A DNA stretch of 64,000 nt from Siphlonurus alternatus (GCA_949825025.1 OX463783.1:18581533-18645532); one strand, 5' to 3'. Counted from the stretch's first letter, positions 1-13,386 are shown. Program-made: numbers and translations. The notes: generated by a model from the letters alone, not told the origin.

Positions 1-3000
1 CTGTTCAGCTGGACGCTCGAGCGCTGAACAACACGGCGAACGCTGGCCAGGACATCGTGTTCTTCAACCGAGTGCCCAAGGTTGGCAGTCAGACCATCAT
101 GGAGTTGGTGAGAAGGCTTGCCGTCAAGAACGGATTTGCCTTTCATCGAGACCGAGTGCAGAGGGTCGAGACCATCCGATTATCCCCGCCTGACGAGGTG
201 AGTGATTCTCAACCTTAAGTATAAGTCATATAAGGTTCACCAGGTATGTCCAAGGATGACTTCTCCTTTCAGGGAGGTATAGTGTGGTAAAGCAAACAGA
301 TTATATGTAATGAAAGATTCAAAGTATTGACACAGAAATATAAGGATTATATGCAACAACGTGATACAAAAATAAGTATAGAGATTAAGTTATTACTTAA
401 TACATACACAAAAAAGAAAAAAGAGAGAGAGACGGAGGGAGAGGTCATGTCTTGAACACCAGATTTGTTTCATTTCTTATATGTTTATTCAACTATTAAT
501 ATTAATTACATAAATTAGGAGAAATAATTTTTTAAACAAACATAGTTTCTATTTTTTCATGTAAATAAGTCTTATTAAAATGCATTTAAAAAGAACGATA
601 TATATTATAAAACAGGATATCCTTTATATTAAAATAATAACACTTTGTATAAATTATTTCCATACATAATCGATACAATATAATTATGGTCACAATTGAG
701 GTCATAGGACTTGATATGAACCACAAGGGTACTCCAAGTTATGTAAACTGCAACTATCGACGTTCAATGAGGTACACATAAGGCTTATTATTGCATGAAC
801 TTCTTTCATCACGCTATGCTCATTATTTCACGACTGCGCTGCGGCACTTTATGACACAAGTGTCTCACCACTTCGTATATTTAGCTCAGATCATTGATTT
901 TTTTTTTTTACCGCAATGCAAATTTGCACAGAAGGATAATATAAAAGAAAATAATTGTGGCATGAAAATAATTTCTTGTTAAAATATGACATCATGCATG
1001 TAATTGGTAGCTGTCCAGGTAGCAGAAAATTATAATAATATATTTGATTTTTTACGATGATTTTGCTTTCTAAAAAATTTAATCCTAAATTTTAAATTTT
1101 TGTTCAAAATCAATACTTAAATGAAAAGGAACAAAATTTTCCGTATTTTTCTTCTAAACTTCAATTGAAGCTACAATACTGCACAGAAGAACTGCACATC
1201 GCAACTTATTCGAGAATTCCATCGATCAAATTCATTAAGTGCTACTTGAAACATGAAATTTTCTCCTGTTTTGTTTAAGCTATTTGTTACGCAGATTATA
1301 AATGAAGTATGAACTATATTAGGATGACTGTCCAAATCTGTATCTCTTTTTGTCTTTTGAACCGCAGCTCAAACAAATCAGTCAGGAAAAATTTCTGTGC
1401 TGTATAATTAAATAAAAACATCATCCTTGTCAGTCTTCCCTTAATTACCACATGGCATGTCTACAAAAGTTGACGTAACATATTCGTGTCATGGATGTCA
1501 ACATCACTGCACCAAAACTGACGTTTGCATGGCGAAAGTATGGCAATACAAATTGGAGTTATTTAACTTGAAATATAATAATCTATGATTTTCTCTTAAA
1601 ACAAAGAAATTGTACAACTTTTTATATAGATGTTAATGTACTTTCATTTACTATTACTTACAGTATGTGGTGATTTATAACTTTCTTTATATTGCTATGA
1701 ATTGTATGTGATCATACACTCTGTGCCAGTGTATGTGCACAGTATAAAAATTTATTTTGTTGGACTTTTACTTTTGCCGGTATTCGATGAAATCCTTTTG
1801 TATATGTATAGTATTTGCGATGATCACTTAGTTTTCGTGTACGTCCATCACTTTTGTACTTCACTTCACGGCATTTCGAGAATCAACGGTTCTCTTCCTC
1901 AGGTGGTTCCTCTGAGTCTCGAGATAAATATGATAAATTACATGATTTTTTTTCCTCAATTATAAATATACTTTTTTTATATGTACTATATCAATGAAAT
2001 TTTATAAAATAATCTTCATAGTATGTAGGTTATACTTCATTGCTCTAGCTACATATATTCAAATTACGTACAAAAACTTGTTTCAATTACCTACTACATT
2101 AAGTACTTGAGTACATGCTAATATTCTATAATTTCTATACATGAATGGTGTGAAAAATAATTCAATAACATATTTACAGTTTTATACGTGATTTTATTTT
2201 ATAATCTCATATTACGTTCCGTATATATAATTACACAATAAACAAGTTCAATGTAATGCAGGTTATATAGGTGGTATTATATATAGCTTTTATATTGCAT
2301 TTTATATCATGACCACAGTTATGTAAATTAGAGCCTTTTATTATATATAGGTATATTACAGTAGGTCAATGGTCAATTATATATGAGTGCAATATAATTT
2401 TAAATATTATATATTACAAAACTATTTTAATTAAAATTATATGTTGTATAGAAAAATAATATATTATGCAGTATAGTTTTGATTGATGTATGGATAATAA
2501 ATAAATTTCTTTAAAGGATCATAGATCAAAATTGTGTCAGAGAAATCTGTTTTATATGATAAGATATCCAATTAATTTTAAACATTTCAATATTAAATTT
2601 AATTGCAATAATAATTTCATTTCTTTGTTGAATATTTAATACAGGAAATAAACTATAGCAGCTATCTTTATCCTTGTAATACACAATTTTTTAAGAAGCA
2701 AGTCCATCGCATTTGAGAAAGTTGAGAAGGAAAGGAGAAAGGAAATTCGACTAATGTTTTTTTAGTGACTGTTATCAAGATATTTAATTCAAAACAGTTC
2801 TAAAAATGTACCATTAATTATCACTAAACGGATTCAGTGCTCTTAATTCGAATTTAATAAAGTTATTAACTATATATAATAATAATTATATCCATTTTTC
2901 ACAATCAAGACATATCGTCAATATTTATTTCGTTATAACTAATGCTCTCTCACACAAATCATTTATAATCATAATATTTATTTAGAAGCTATATTATTTC

Positions 3001-6000
3001 ACTGAAAATTATTTCTTGTCTATAAATTATATATAAGTATATATTATAGTTTTCATGTTTTTCTCAATGGTATTCTCAATATATTTTTTATCGTGCGTTC
3101 TCTAGAAGCAGTACATATATGAAACCATATTTAAACTTTATAGTTAGTATTATAAATATACTTATATTAATATAGAGTATCAGATAGATCATCTTTTTAC
3201 TAATTGTAACTAATTGTATTACGAAGCACATGTCACACCATATAATATGATAAGGGCTGGAATCCCCTCCCACTAATGTCTCAAAATACCTGGAAGGACC
3301 TGTTTCAGGCCCCCACTCTGTACTATTACAATATTACAGAATGTGCACCACCTTGAACTTGTTGTCCTTATTTTATATGTTACCCATTGTTGTGTTTCAG
3401 ATGCGGTTGGCAGAGATGGTGAGCAGCTACAGTGCACCCTCCGTGTACGTTAAACACGTGTGCTTCACCAACTTTACACAGTGAGTATGACGTCACTCAA
3501 GGTCATATCATAGGTCATCAATCAATTAATTTGCATGCAATTAGTTTTGGTGAACATTTGAATTGAAAAAATATTAAATTATTGTTCTGAAAATGTAAAA
3601 TGCAAAAAAAGTGATATTGTATAATATAATATTAATATAATTTCATTAGCTTGTTTTTGCGATAATTAAAGGCCTTTATCTAATGCATGGCTAATTATTA
3701 TTTCATTATTTTGAAGTTCATGCATGGCACTTTATCTACAAATTTTTTCTTAAAAAGTTGTAATAACTGATTTTTTGAATTCTAAAGATCTTAAAAAAAA
3801 TGTAAAATACCTCATTTCCTTTATAATAAAAATTGCAAAACGATATGTAAGAATTGAATCAATATGTGCATGCACTTGGAAAATAGAAATATTATTTTTG
3901 AATAAATTATTTGTTGAATTAAATTTGTTTTAATTGTAACTGAATACTATTTTGTAGATTCGACCAATAAAGATGAACGATTACTTATAAAATAATATTT
4001 CATTCCAAATTATGTAAAATATATTGAAAGTGAAATTTTACATTATCAACATATTGTTGTAATACTACATGCCAGTCTCGTACATTTTTTTTTTTTTTTT
4101 TTTAGATATTTTACAATGACAAACAAAATTGATGAAAAGTAAAAACAATTTCATCGCAAATCTGCAAATGATCTACAAATGACGTGACATATATATTGCA
4201 TGAATTTTGCAAATATGTCTGGTAATAAAATTAGAAAAAGCAAGTTGTATATATCACATTATGTTATTAAAAATGCATTAAAACCAAAACTATTTTTAGC
4301 TATAAAATATTACTTAATTTTTTTGCTACCAAGTATGAATTTTTATCAAGGGAAATGATGTAGTTGACATGCATATTTAAAATATATATAGCACACAAGT
4401 TTTTGCATCTAAATACATTTAAGAATGTTCATTCATTCTTTAAATTAAATTGCAACAAGATGATAAGGCAAAATATACACACAGTTTCTCCTTCTTTCTT
4501 TGTCAACTAACTTGATTATTTTTTATTTCTCGATAACATTGTAAACATATATTATAAAGACATCCATCCATCGACCAAACAATAGTAGCGATAGTAGCAA
4601 GAAATGAGTACAAGTCTATTATTATTTAAATCTCAAAAAAGCAAAGGCTTATGAGAAGAACATAAAAATTTAATCCTTTTTGTGCAGATAGATTCTTTTA
4701 CAATTATTATTATTATTATTTTTTTTTTTCACGATCCAATTTCAATGCAAAAAACGTCGATAAATTATTTGCATGATCAGTACATGATGCAAAATGAATA
4801 GATTGAATACTGCATTGATATAATATAACAAAAAATTATGAAAAGTTCTGATTTTTTTTTTTTTTTTTTTTTTTAATCTGAGTTTGTTAATTGAGGCTCG
4901 TTATACGTCATTCAAAAATACATGCCTGTGACGTAAGTTATAGGCTAAAAAAAATCACATTACAACCTTTTATTCAACTTAAGGGCATTGGGTGTAACAC
5001 CGGTAGTTGGCAACACTGACGTATCTTCACCATGTTAATTTTTTATCATTGCTCCTCGGAGTAATTTTTATGCTAGAGCTAAGCTAATTGCTGTAGTATC
5101 AAGATAATTAGTAGCCCAAGTGCACAATTTGGCTAAATAAAGCCTGATTTAAAGAAAATTGTTTTTTTTTATATTTTAGAAAAATGCATGTAAATTTAAA
5201 AAATAACTAAAAAATACTTTTCTTTAAATCAGGCTTTATTTAGCCAAATTGTGCACTTGGGCTACTAATTATCTTGATACTACAGCAATCAGCTTAGCTC
5301 TAGCATAAAAATTACTCCGAGGAGCAATGATAAAAAATTAACATGGTGAAGATATGACAGTGTTGCCAACTACCGGTGCTACACCCAATGCCCTTATGTA
5401 AGAAAAAAAAATACAAGAATATTGCAAGTCTATTTTGTATTTTTTTCATACATTTATGTTATTATAGCGATCATTATGCTTATACATAGTTCTGTTATAT
5501 AGGTGTTTATATTGATTAGAAATTATAAAGGAAGGTCTCCAGTTACAAGGTAAAATGAGGATTTTATGACTAATTAAAATAACGTTCTCCACAGGTACGG
5601 TTACCCTGAGCCGATCTACGTGAACCTGGTTAGGGACCCTGTGGAGCGCGTCATATCGTGGTACTACTACATCAGGGCGCCCTGGTACTACGTCGAGAGA
5701 AAGCAAGCCTTCCCAGACCTGCCACTACCTGACCCGCAGTGGCTCAAGAAGGTGAGGAGGACTCAGGGTGTGGGCCGGGTCAAAGAACTTTCAACATTAT
5801 GTGAATGTAAATCACGTAGCTACAAAAAAAAAAAAATGGAACTTTGACCTTTAAGCTTAATTGAGATAAGGATTAGATTTGCATAAAAAATTATAGTTAC
5901 GTGATTTATATTCTGAGGTGGCGTACTTAAATGAAACATTGGCATGTGCAAATAGGTTTAATTGCATGTATGCATGTATATTATAGCATTTTTTACCACA

Positions 6001-9000
6001 ATTTTGAGGAATTTAGGGAAATAAAAAAGCGATGTATAATTTTACTGCACTATATATTTGAGGTTTCCTATGGATAATTAAATTTCTTTAATTACGCGAA
6101 TTATTTACGACTGAGAAAATTTAATTTAGTATACAGATAAAAAAAAATTAAAGAACCTTATCATTAAATGATATAATTATTACATTCATTTGATGACAAA
6201 ATTTCTATATATGAAAAGTTAATTCTTTTGAGTTTTTATAGAAGACATTCTGAGGTGACGTTACATTTTAATTTTTGCAGAAAATTCTTCTATTTATTTC
6301 ACGTAAAATTCAAAATTTAATATCAAAGTATAAAAATTGTTGATTATCATCATTAAGTGATACACTAATTAAATTTTGCAGACTATCATTGTTTACTAAA
6401 GTAATTAAACGTTGGTTTATTATTAATTAAAAAAAAATAACTAGGTGAAGAGATATAGAGCGCGGACGTAATTGAACAAATTATGAAAGAAAATGGGCGT
6501 AACTTCTCCTCATCAATCGTTGTTCCGCAGGTTAATTTGAATGGCGTGCACTTTTTTTTATCTTGTCATCTCGTGAGCTTTAATCGGATAATTATGCCAA
6601 CTAAAATATTATTAAAGCATCGCCTGTATAATATTAATTTAATGAAAAATGGTCTAAATATAATTACAGTTAAATTAGTACTATTAACTTAATTTTATTT
6701 TAGGTTAAATGTTATTATTTAATACGGTTATTATAAAATTTGTATGTACAATTTTATTTATTTATAATACTTTATAACTTATATAACTCGTTTATAACTC
6801 GAAGAAATACGCAGAGAACTTAATATTTTGTAACAGATCGTAGCCCAGCACTGAGGATCGAGCGACAGCGTATACATTACGTGCTTCTCTCTCTCGGAAG
6901 CTCGAACTATAACACTGAATAATTATATTTTTTTAAAAATTAAATTTTCTTTAATTTGTATAATATATACAAACCATTTAACAGAGGCACATTTTATTAA
7001 TTAAATTTAGAAAGTGGAAGTTGTCTATAAATTCCTTTGGTATATAGTGTGTTTGAATATAATTAACAATTTAATAAAAAATATATTATAAAAAAATTAA
7101 CCTATATATAGAGAGATAAAGATGTTTTAACTGCTACTTGATTTTTAAACTCAAATTAAATTTTTTTTTTAAATTTTAATATAAACTTTGAACGCTTTCC
7201 CGTGTCCTTATTTACATTTTTTTTTTTTAATAATAGTTATTAATGAAAAAACTGCATGAGGATGCATGGTGGTGGCTGTTTGTCGCATTAATTATTATTC
7301 CTGCATAACACTTGGCTTCTTTATAACACATTCAATATAATTACACGCATTTATAGTGGTGTATATACCTAACGGTAAAAAACAACGAGAATGGTTCTCA
7401 CTATCACAAAAAGGACTTTACTTATTTATATAGAAAAATATGGTGAACCCTTTCCGTAAATTTATATCTCTGAACTCTCTGAAGATACTATAAAACTCGG
7501 AACCTCCATATCCCTACATCGCTAATCGTAACTCTCCATATTGTTGCAGGATTTCGAGACTTGTGTGCTGCGTGGAGACCGCGAGTGCAGGTACATGGAG
7601 GGAGAGACGAGGGAAGGGATCGGTGACCATCGTCGCCAGACGCTCTTCTTTTGCGGACACGACGAGGCTTGCACGTGAGTTCATGACGTGGGGTCTCTCT
7701 ATTATATTTTCTTACCAATCAAAACAAATTTCAATTTTTAATAAGAAAACTTTTAATTTACAATACAATTTTTACGTTTAATTCTTATTTTTATCAAATT
7801 TGGCGAAAATACTTTAGTTCAAAACTATATAATAACTTTTTCCATTCACAAATTTTTATTCCATGCTCACAAAAACAAATTAGAAATAATATGAGTGCGT
7901 CTCACGAAGCAGTTTTTCCCAGTTTTTCTTACTATAATAACCACGTTACAGTCCAAATCAATGACGCTAATCGCGTGGTTAGTGAGAAACTTTTTGATAA
8001 TTAACTCTTTCGTGAATCACACCTGTGATAATTTCTCAAGCATAACGTTGTCTGCAGGCCGTTCAACACGGAGGGTGCACTGCAGAGAGCCAAGGCGGCG
8101 GTAGAGCGCCACTACGCCGTGGTAGGAGTGCTGGAGGACCTCAACACCACCTTCACCGTCCTCGAGAAATATGTGCCCAGGTTCTTCGCGGGGGCCGCTG
8201 ACCTTTACTGGGGTACGTTCCAGGTTGTGTCTGGTTGTTCATAATGTTACGAATATCGTCGTTACTTTTGTGAGGGCGGTTTATATACTTTTATCTATAC
8301 ACCGTAAATATTATACATCGTATACTGCAATCATTCTCTCTGAATACAGTTGAAGTGTCATATATATCAGATAATACAATATTATACTGTAAATTATTGT
8401 AATTAACAAAAAAGAAAAAAAAAAAAAAAAAACTTACCGCCTATAAAGTAGACCACCCCTCATGTTCTATGTGCAGCGTCGGTTGCATACATTCAAGGCT
8501 CTAAATTAAATCAGCTTGTTTTTACTAAACTGCATGATACCTATCTATATCATTACATGTTAATGAGTGAAATGAAACTGTTTGATTTTTTTTTCTCAAG
8601 TTGATTTAAAAATTAATATACTTTTATACTGCATGTTTCTACCTATATTATATATATTATACGTATTATCACATTATATATATCTTAAAAAATTAATGTT
8701 TTTTGCATTTTTGCTTTTATTTTATTTTTTTTTAAATGTATGAGATTTCTGATTATCAATAGATGTTTTATCATGAATTAATAATTTTATTTCATTCAGT
8801 AATTATACAAATAAGTAATTAAAAGTTTGAAAACATATTAAATTAAATTTTCCCGTTTAATCATGATATGTTACAAATATGTAATTTTTACAGATTTGTT
8901 TTTCTTTTCTTACAGATGCTTCCAATAGCTTCAGTAAAATCAATAAGAACATGTTCAAACCTCCTGTCAGTGAAGAAGTTAAAAATATTGTGCGACAGAA

Positions 9001-9091
9001 CTTCACTCGTGAAACAGAATTCTACGAGTTCTGCAAACAGCGCCTTCACAATCAATATCGTGCACTAAACCTGATTCCTGGTGCAGCGTAA
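1..9091 (+). CDS. pip: Pipe-like uronyl/heparan sulfate 2-O-sulfotransferase, 3' part (six exons)
   Basis: This is a Golgi type II sulfotransferase of the HS2ST/UST/Pipe family, which transfers sulfate from PAPS to uronic-acid residues of glycans. In Drosophila, Pipe sets dorsoventral polarity in the egg. Coding exons are 1-197 (its true start may be position 9, just after a TTCAG, or lie left of the window), 3401-3480, 5595-5751, 7550-7674, 8058-8212 and 8916-9091. All introns are GT-AG and the phases join to 293 residues without a stop. The 5' PAPS loop is seen as RVPKVGSQT and the 3' PAPS site as RDPVERVISWYYY. The conserved catalytic-type His lies in YVKHVCFTNF. RAPWYYVERKQAFPDLPLPD and FFCGHDEACTPFNT are Pipe-like rather than HS2ST1-like. 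The N-terminal membrane anchor is outside the window. The exons are GC-richer than the introns. Family is certain; Pipe orthology is very likely. Confidence 0.95.
198..3400 (+). other. pipe intron, AT-rich, with one decayed repeat
   Basis: The donor GTGAGT is at 198 and the acceptor TGTGTTTCAG ends at 3400. The intron is AT-rich with no credible coding exon; the short open frames in it are chance. The only structured element I recognise is a decayed copy of the hammerhead-bearing repeat at about 1755-1930, listed separately. Confidence 0.8.
1755..1930 (-). repeat. Decayed Penelope-type terminal repeat with hammerhead-like core
   Basis: This segment is recognisably similar to the foldback at 32.4-34.6 kb. 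It shares GGACTTTTAC, a TTTGCCGG-like block, a GATG-AATCCTT-TGTAT block, and the inverted hairpin segment. On the minus strand, 1902-1872 reads CTGAGGA, then a GAGAA/TTCTC stem, then GAAAT. The last core base therefore differs from the hammerhead consensus GAAAC. It is probably an old, inactive copy. Confidence 0.6.
4983..5393. repeat. 411-bp foldback element flanked by TTAA/TTAT
   Basis: It consists of two nearly identical inverted arms of about 175 bp around an AT-rich spacer of about 60 bp. The termini are GGGCATTGGGTG and its complement CACCCAATGCCC. It is preceded by TTAA (4979-4982) and followed by TTAT (5394-5397), consistent with a TTAA target duplication with one later mutation. It lies in a pipe intron and has no coding capacity, so it is a MITE-like non-autonomous DNA element. 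Confidence 0.85.
5752..7549 (+). other. pipe intron, AT-rich
   Basis: The donor GTGAGG is at 5752 and the acceptor TTGTTGCAG ends at 7549. Apart from the MITE copy near its left end I see only A/T-rich sequence with homopolymer runs. A GC-richer patch near 6790-6910 has no open frame or splice context that I can support. Confidence 0.7.
5796..5925. repeat. Short palindromic MITE, diverged copy (family of 14997-15129)
   Basis: The arms contain AATCACGTAGCTAC and its near complement GTTACGTGATT around a TGGAACTTTGACC core, which is also present in the 14997-15129 element. The right end, ATTCTGAGGTGGCG, matches that element's terminus with a few changes. It begins about 45 bp after the 5' splice site of a pipe intron. 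A lone similar terminus, ATTCTGAGGTGACG, occurs at about 6246-6259. Confidence 0.7.
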
Positions 9092-10312
9092 AAGTTAACC
9101 TGTGTGTGCTACTATCATCCCTAGGCTGCCTATAGGCAAATAATTTCATGAAACAAACTATTATTGCCAGACTTTTAAGTGTGTTTATTTTTCATCAACC
9201 CCACAAAGACAATTGTGTTGATGGAATTAATTTGTCACTGTGAATTAGTAACTGTAGTTAATATTATTTTATGTTGTTTCTAAATCCCATTTGTACCTAG
9301 CAAACTTTATGTTGTTTTTCTAATTTATATAAAAAAAATAATAATAATAATGAAATTTTACTACCTAAACACTGTTAAAATTTAAACTTTAGGTGTCTTA
9401 GAAATTCGACTAATGTTTAAATAGCTTCATTTTCATCTATTATTAATTCTTGTTTAATTTATAAGTATTTTAGTGTTAACCCCTGTGCCTTTATATGAAA
9501 TACACCTGCTTAAATATTGCTGCAAAATATGAAGAAACTCATCTCTAGCTAATTTGTTTTTATAACAATAACTTGAGAAATAATAAAAAATTAAAGAAGC
9601 AATGAATTATTATAATTCCTTTATACATTTGCAATAATTACTAGATAAATTGCTGTAAGATTTTTTTAATTGTTTTCTAATCTAATGTTCATAACATTAT
9701 ATGTTATAGCTAAGCTACAGCTAACTACCATAATTGTGACCAACTTTGATGATTTTGTTGTTTTAACATCTATAATTTTTATTTTTTCTTCCTAATTATG
9801 TTCCTTTCTAAGCTATTCTTGAAATTTATCTTGTAATTAGTTTGCCCACAATTCTTATTATTTGTAAATGTATAAATATAATATATATTTTTTTTTAGAA
9901 GAAAAACATCTTTACTTCTAAAAAAAAATGTGTATTATGTTCTGTAGTGATAAAAAATGTGATTATAATAAATTAAAATTAAATACTATATTTTCTTCCC
10001 TGTTGCACTAGTACAGAAAATTTAAAATAGGAAAATATATAAAATTGATGTAAATCATTCATAATTCATTATTTCATGTATTATAGTTAACAACCATTAT
10101 TTTAAAATATATATCATCCCAATGTACTGTTAAATGATAATTTTGTTAAATTCTTTATTTTATTTTTCAAATTAATAAATATATTTTTACTCATTTTTGT
10201 GTTATTCTTTACTGTATCTAATTGATTTCTCAAAGTATACCTTATAATTAAGTAATGAAGAAAAATAGCTAAAAAAATGCAATGTGTTATTTTTTATTTT
10301 ATTATTATTGCA

Positions 10313-10790
10313 GGAATAGAGGTTACCAAATTATGCCACTCTGATTTTTGTTATCTTTTTTTTTTTAGTTTGGGAATGATTTTCAAAATACATTATATAT
10401 TTAAGGTTTGGCAACATCCCAAAGGTGTTTGTTCTGTACTAAAAGGATAGGGCTTAAACGCCTCCAAGAGGCATGACAGCCCTTTTAATGTTTTTTTTTT
10501 TTTAATAAAAATTCTGAAAAAATCCAGGTTGTATGACAGCGCTTTCAATGGGGGGCATTCACAAAGCACTTTAACCCCAATTTTAGCCCCAAATTTTATC
10601 CCTGGTACTAAACATGGTGCTAAACCAGGGGCTAACCATATCTAGCTCCTAGTTTAGCACCATGTTTAGTACCAGGGATAAAACTTGGGGCTAAAATTGG
10701 GGTTAAAGTGCTTTGTGAATGTCCCCCAATGTTTTTTTAATCAAAATTCTTAAAAAATTCAGGTCAGCATAATTTGATACCTCCTATTAA
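10313..10790. repeat. Foldback element (AAAGGATAGGG family), interrupted
   Basis: The left end (GAGGTTACCAAATTATGCC) and right end (complement of GCATAATTTGATACCTCC) are inverted repeats. The interior carries AAAGGATAGGG, as do related palindromes at 25.8-26.1 kb and 50.4-50.9 kb. The unit GACAGC-CTTT-AATG followed by poly-T and AATC-AGG occurs twice in tandem, and the second unit is split by the 10550-10727 insertion. Confidence 0.7.
10550..10727. repeat. 178-bp palindromic MITE (GGGGG..CATTCAC family), copy 1
   Basis: This is an almost perfect palindrome. Its termini are GGGGGGCATTCACAAAGC and its complement GCTTTGTGAATGTCCCCC; the interior repeats TTTAGCACC and GGTGCTAAA. The flanks AAT (10547-10549) and AAT (10728-10730) are a 3-bp target duplication. 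The empty site is partly visible: the neighbouring tandem unit reads TTTTAATGTTTT without the insertion. Confidence 0.88.
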
Positions 10791-11244
10791 TGTCGCGCTG
10801 TAATATAAAAAAAAAATGTCACGCTGGTTTTGCATGTGCTTGGTTTATATTTACATTTAGATTCATAGTTCTTCAGAATATTTAAGCAAAATAAATCTTA
10901 CATTTTAATTAACCATAAGCTATGAATTTTAAAACTATAATAAAAATATTGAATTTGTAAATGTAATATACTATTTTACCCTAACTTAAATTACTTAAAA
11001 AAAATGAAAATAAGGGAGAGAAAATTGTCACAAGTTATAATAAAAAGAAAGCCATTTTTTAGCTACGAAACATTTATTATATGGTAAGGTATTAAAAATA
11101 ATACAAAACTTACAAAAGATATCAGAGATGAAATACAAATTTACTTTGAATCATTTAAACAAAAGTTAATTTGAGTGCATTATGAAAACCATAAAAAATA
11201 ATATTGATTAAAGAATGTGCTTCAATTAATAAGTGACAAATAAA

Positions 11245-12656
11245 CAGTGGTGAAAGTAGTTTTAATTTCTTACCAGTGCACTTCAGATAGAGGCCTGAAG
11301 GGCCCAAACCCCCGCCGAAGGTGAGATTTTTTGGGAAAAAGGGGCGTGGCTTATTTTTTTTTAATTGAACAGTTACACTAAAATTTATTTATAATATTTA
11401 AAGTCGAGTGAGCGATTACATTTTTTTAAAGAATTTATTTTCTAAAAATATTTTAACCTGCCCTCTATTAATTAAGAAATAAAAACAACAAAATTCCCAA
11501 AGTTAGTGTTTCGGAGGCGTTTAACATGCAAAATTATATGGCACAGAAAACAGCTTTTTACTTAAATTTCATTTGAACTATGGTACCAATTCAAAAATAC
11601 CTACGTAATCTATGATAAATTCATTAATGGATTTTTTCGATTTACAAATAAAATATTTTTTACGGAGCTGTTTTTCCGGAAAAAATATTGAAAATCTTTG
11701 TGGGAATTAACCCACAAAATAAGTAAAATTAAATACTTATTCAAACTTTTAACCAAGTAAAAAGAAAAAAATGTAGTGTCAGCATATTAAATTGATAAAA
11801 AAAATATAGCTGCAGTGTTACTACAATAAAAATATTTTAATGAACTGTTTCACAATTTAGAATGTTCTATAAAATTAATTCAATAAATGCTACATTTTTT
11901 TAAATAATTAAATTATAGTTTTAAATGTCTCAAAAATTAATTTATAGAAAAAATTCCAAAAAGATGTAAAAATTACAATTTTAAAAAAGTGTTGACGATT
12001 ACCACTTTTTATATGAAAATTGAAGAGAAAATACTGTAGTATATAAACCCAGGAAAAACAGTAAGCCTACAGATATTTAAAAAAAAAATACAAAAAAACT
12101 CTTTGACTTAAAAAATCTAAAAAAAAATAAATAAATAAATAAATCTGTTCTCAGGCTCGCCATAAAAAAAGCTAGGCGTTTGTGAGAAAAATATTAAAAT
12201 TAATTTTTTTATCGTAGTCTTTTAAAATAATGTTTTACTGCAGCACTTACAATGCATTTGTTTACAATGCAACAATTTCCTATCACAAATTGTCAATTTA
12301 TTTTTATTTTTTACCCGATGAAAAAAATAAATAAAAGTAAATACATTCAATATAGATTTCAATTATTATTATTATTGTTTTTTTTTTTTAGTACAAAATT
12401 TTGACTTTAAAAGAAAGTGCAAGTTAAAACTTCGTGAGGTAAATAAAATCCAAGTACAAGAACATGCATTGAGCATGATTATAATGGTTTATAATGTGAT
12501 CTATTCACACTTGCAAATATTGTTTGTTTCATTAAAAATTATAAATTATTGATTTTTTTAGTAAATTTCGATCAGTGTCTTACCAGTGCGCCGCACTGGC
12601 GTCAAATGTCTTACCAGTGCGGCGCACCGGCGCTCACCGGCTTACTTTCACCACTG
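11245..12656. mobile_element. Non-autonomous hAT-type DNA transposon, 1412 bp
   Basis: It starts with CAGTGGTGAAAGTA and ends with the exact complement TACTTTCACCACTG. It is flanked on both sides by the identical 8-bp duplication CAAATAAA (11237-11244 and 12657-12664). Eight-base duplications with CAGTG termini are typical of hAT. Near the right end the motif CTTACCAGTGCG occurs twice, and a related CTTACCAGTGCAC sits near the left end. These are subterminal repeats of the sort bound by hAT transposases. The interior is AT-rich and has no transposase frame. Confidence 0.92.
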
Positions 12657-13386
12657 CAAATAAATAGAAAATAGAATCATATCTTATAATTTACTTAATA
12701 CTGAATTAAGAACTGAACTTATATGACATATATTTATGAAACCATTTAGTAGAAAAAAAGTTTGCATAATTTTTCTACCGGCAGTTCTTAAAAAGCAGCA
12801 CCTACACAAATTGCGGTGAAAATTCAATTTTTTAGGTAGAACAAAATACAAAAATACTGTGAATTTAATTGTTTATGATAAATGTTTAAGTGTGCTTTAC
12901 AGCCAATTTTTATTGCTCACTAATTTTTGTGCTTATGACATTTTACTAAACACAGAAGTAATTATGAAATGTATGTGAGATATCTCTAGCTGCTGTTATA
13001 ATGCTGCAGTAGTAACACAAATGTAATCTTATTTTAGATAGAAAAATTAATATTTCAGACAGTTTAATATGGACAACCTGAATAAATTTTTATTGCAAAA
13101 TGTTTATAGCAGATGTTGCTTTATTCAACAAATGAGATTTTTATTTAAGCCTTAAACATCCTCAAAATCAAAGTAAAATGGAAAGTCACGTAAACTGTTT
13201 GCTGATATGCAGGGTGCCTCAGTAATTATTAAAATTACTACTGTATGATGAGAAGGTACTAGATTTATATTGATACATCTGTAGTTTTTTTTTTATTTAT
13301 CGATATTTACAGTAAAAAAATCTTTCAGGTTATCCACAATTTATGGGCTCTGCAGCCAAACCTCCACTGCACTCGCATTGTCAGTC

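Larger units (their letters stand above)
9092..11236. other. pipe 3' UTR and intergenic DNA
   Basis: The pipe stop TAA ends at 9091. A polyadenylation hexamer AATAAA is seen at 9582-9587, about 490 bp downstream, with further AT-rich candidates later; which one is used cannot be decided from sequence alone. From about 10313 the region holds a foldback with a second element nested in it. No other gene is seen. Confidence 0.55.

Noticed and set aside
4070..4110. CRISPR-like or array repeats in AT-rich introns
   Set aside because: Only homopolymer and dinucleotide runs are present; there are no regularly spaced direct repeats with unique spacers, and the genome is eukaryotic.
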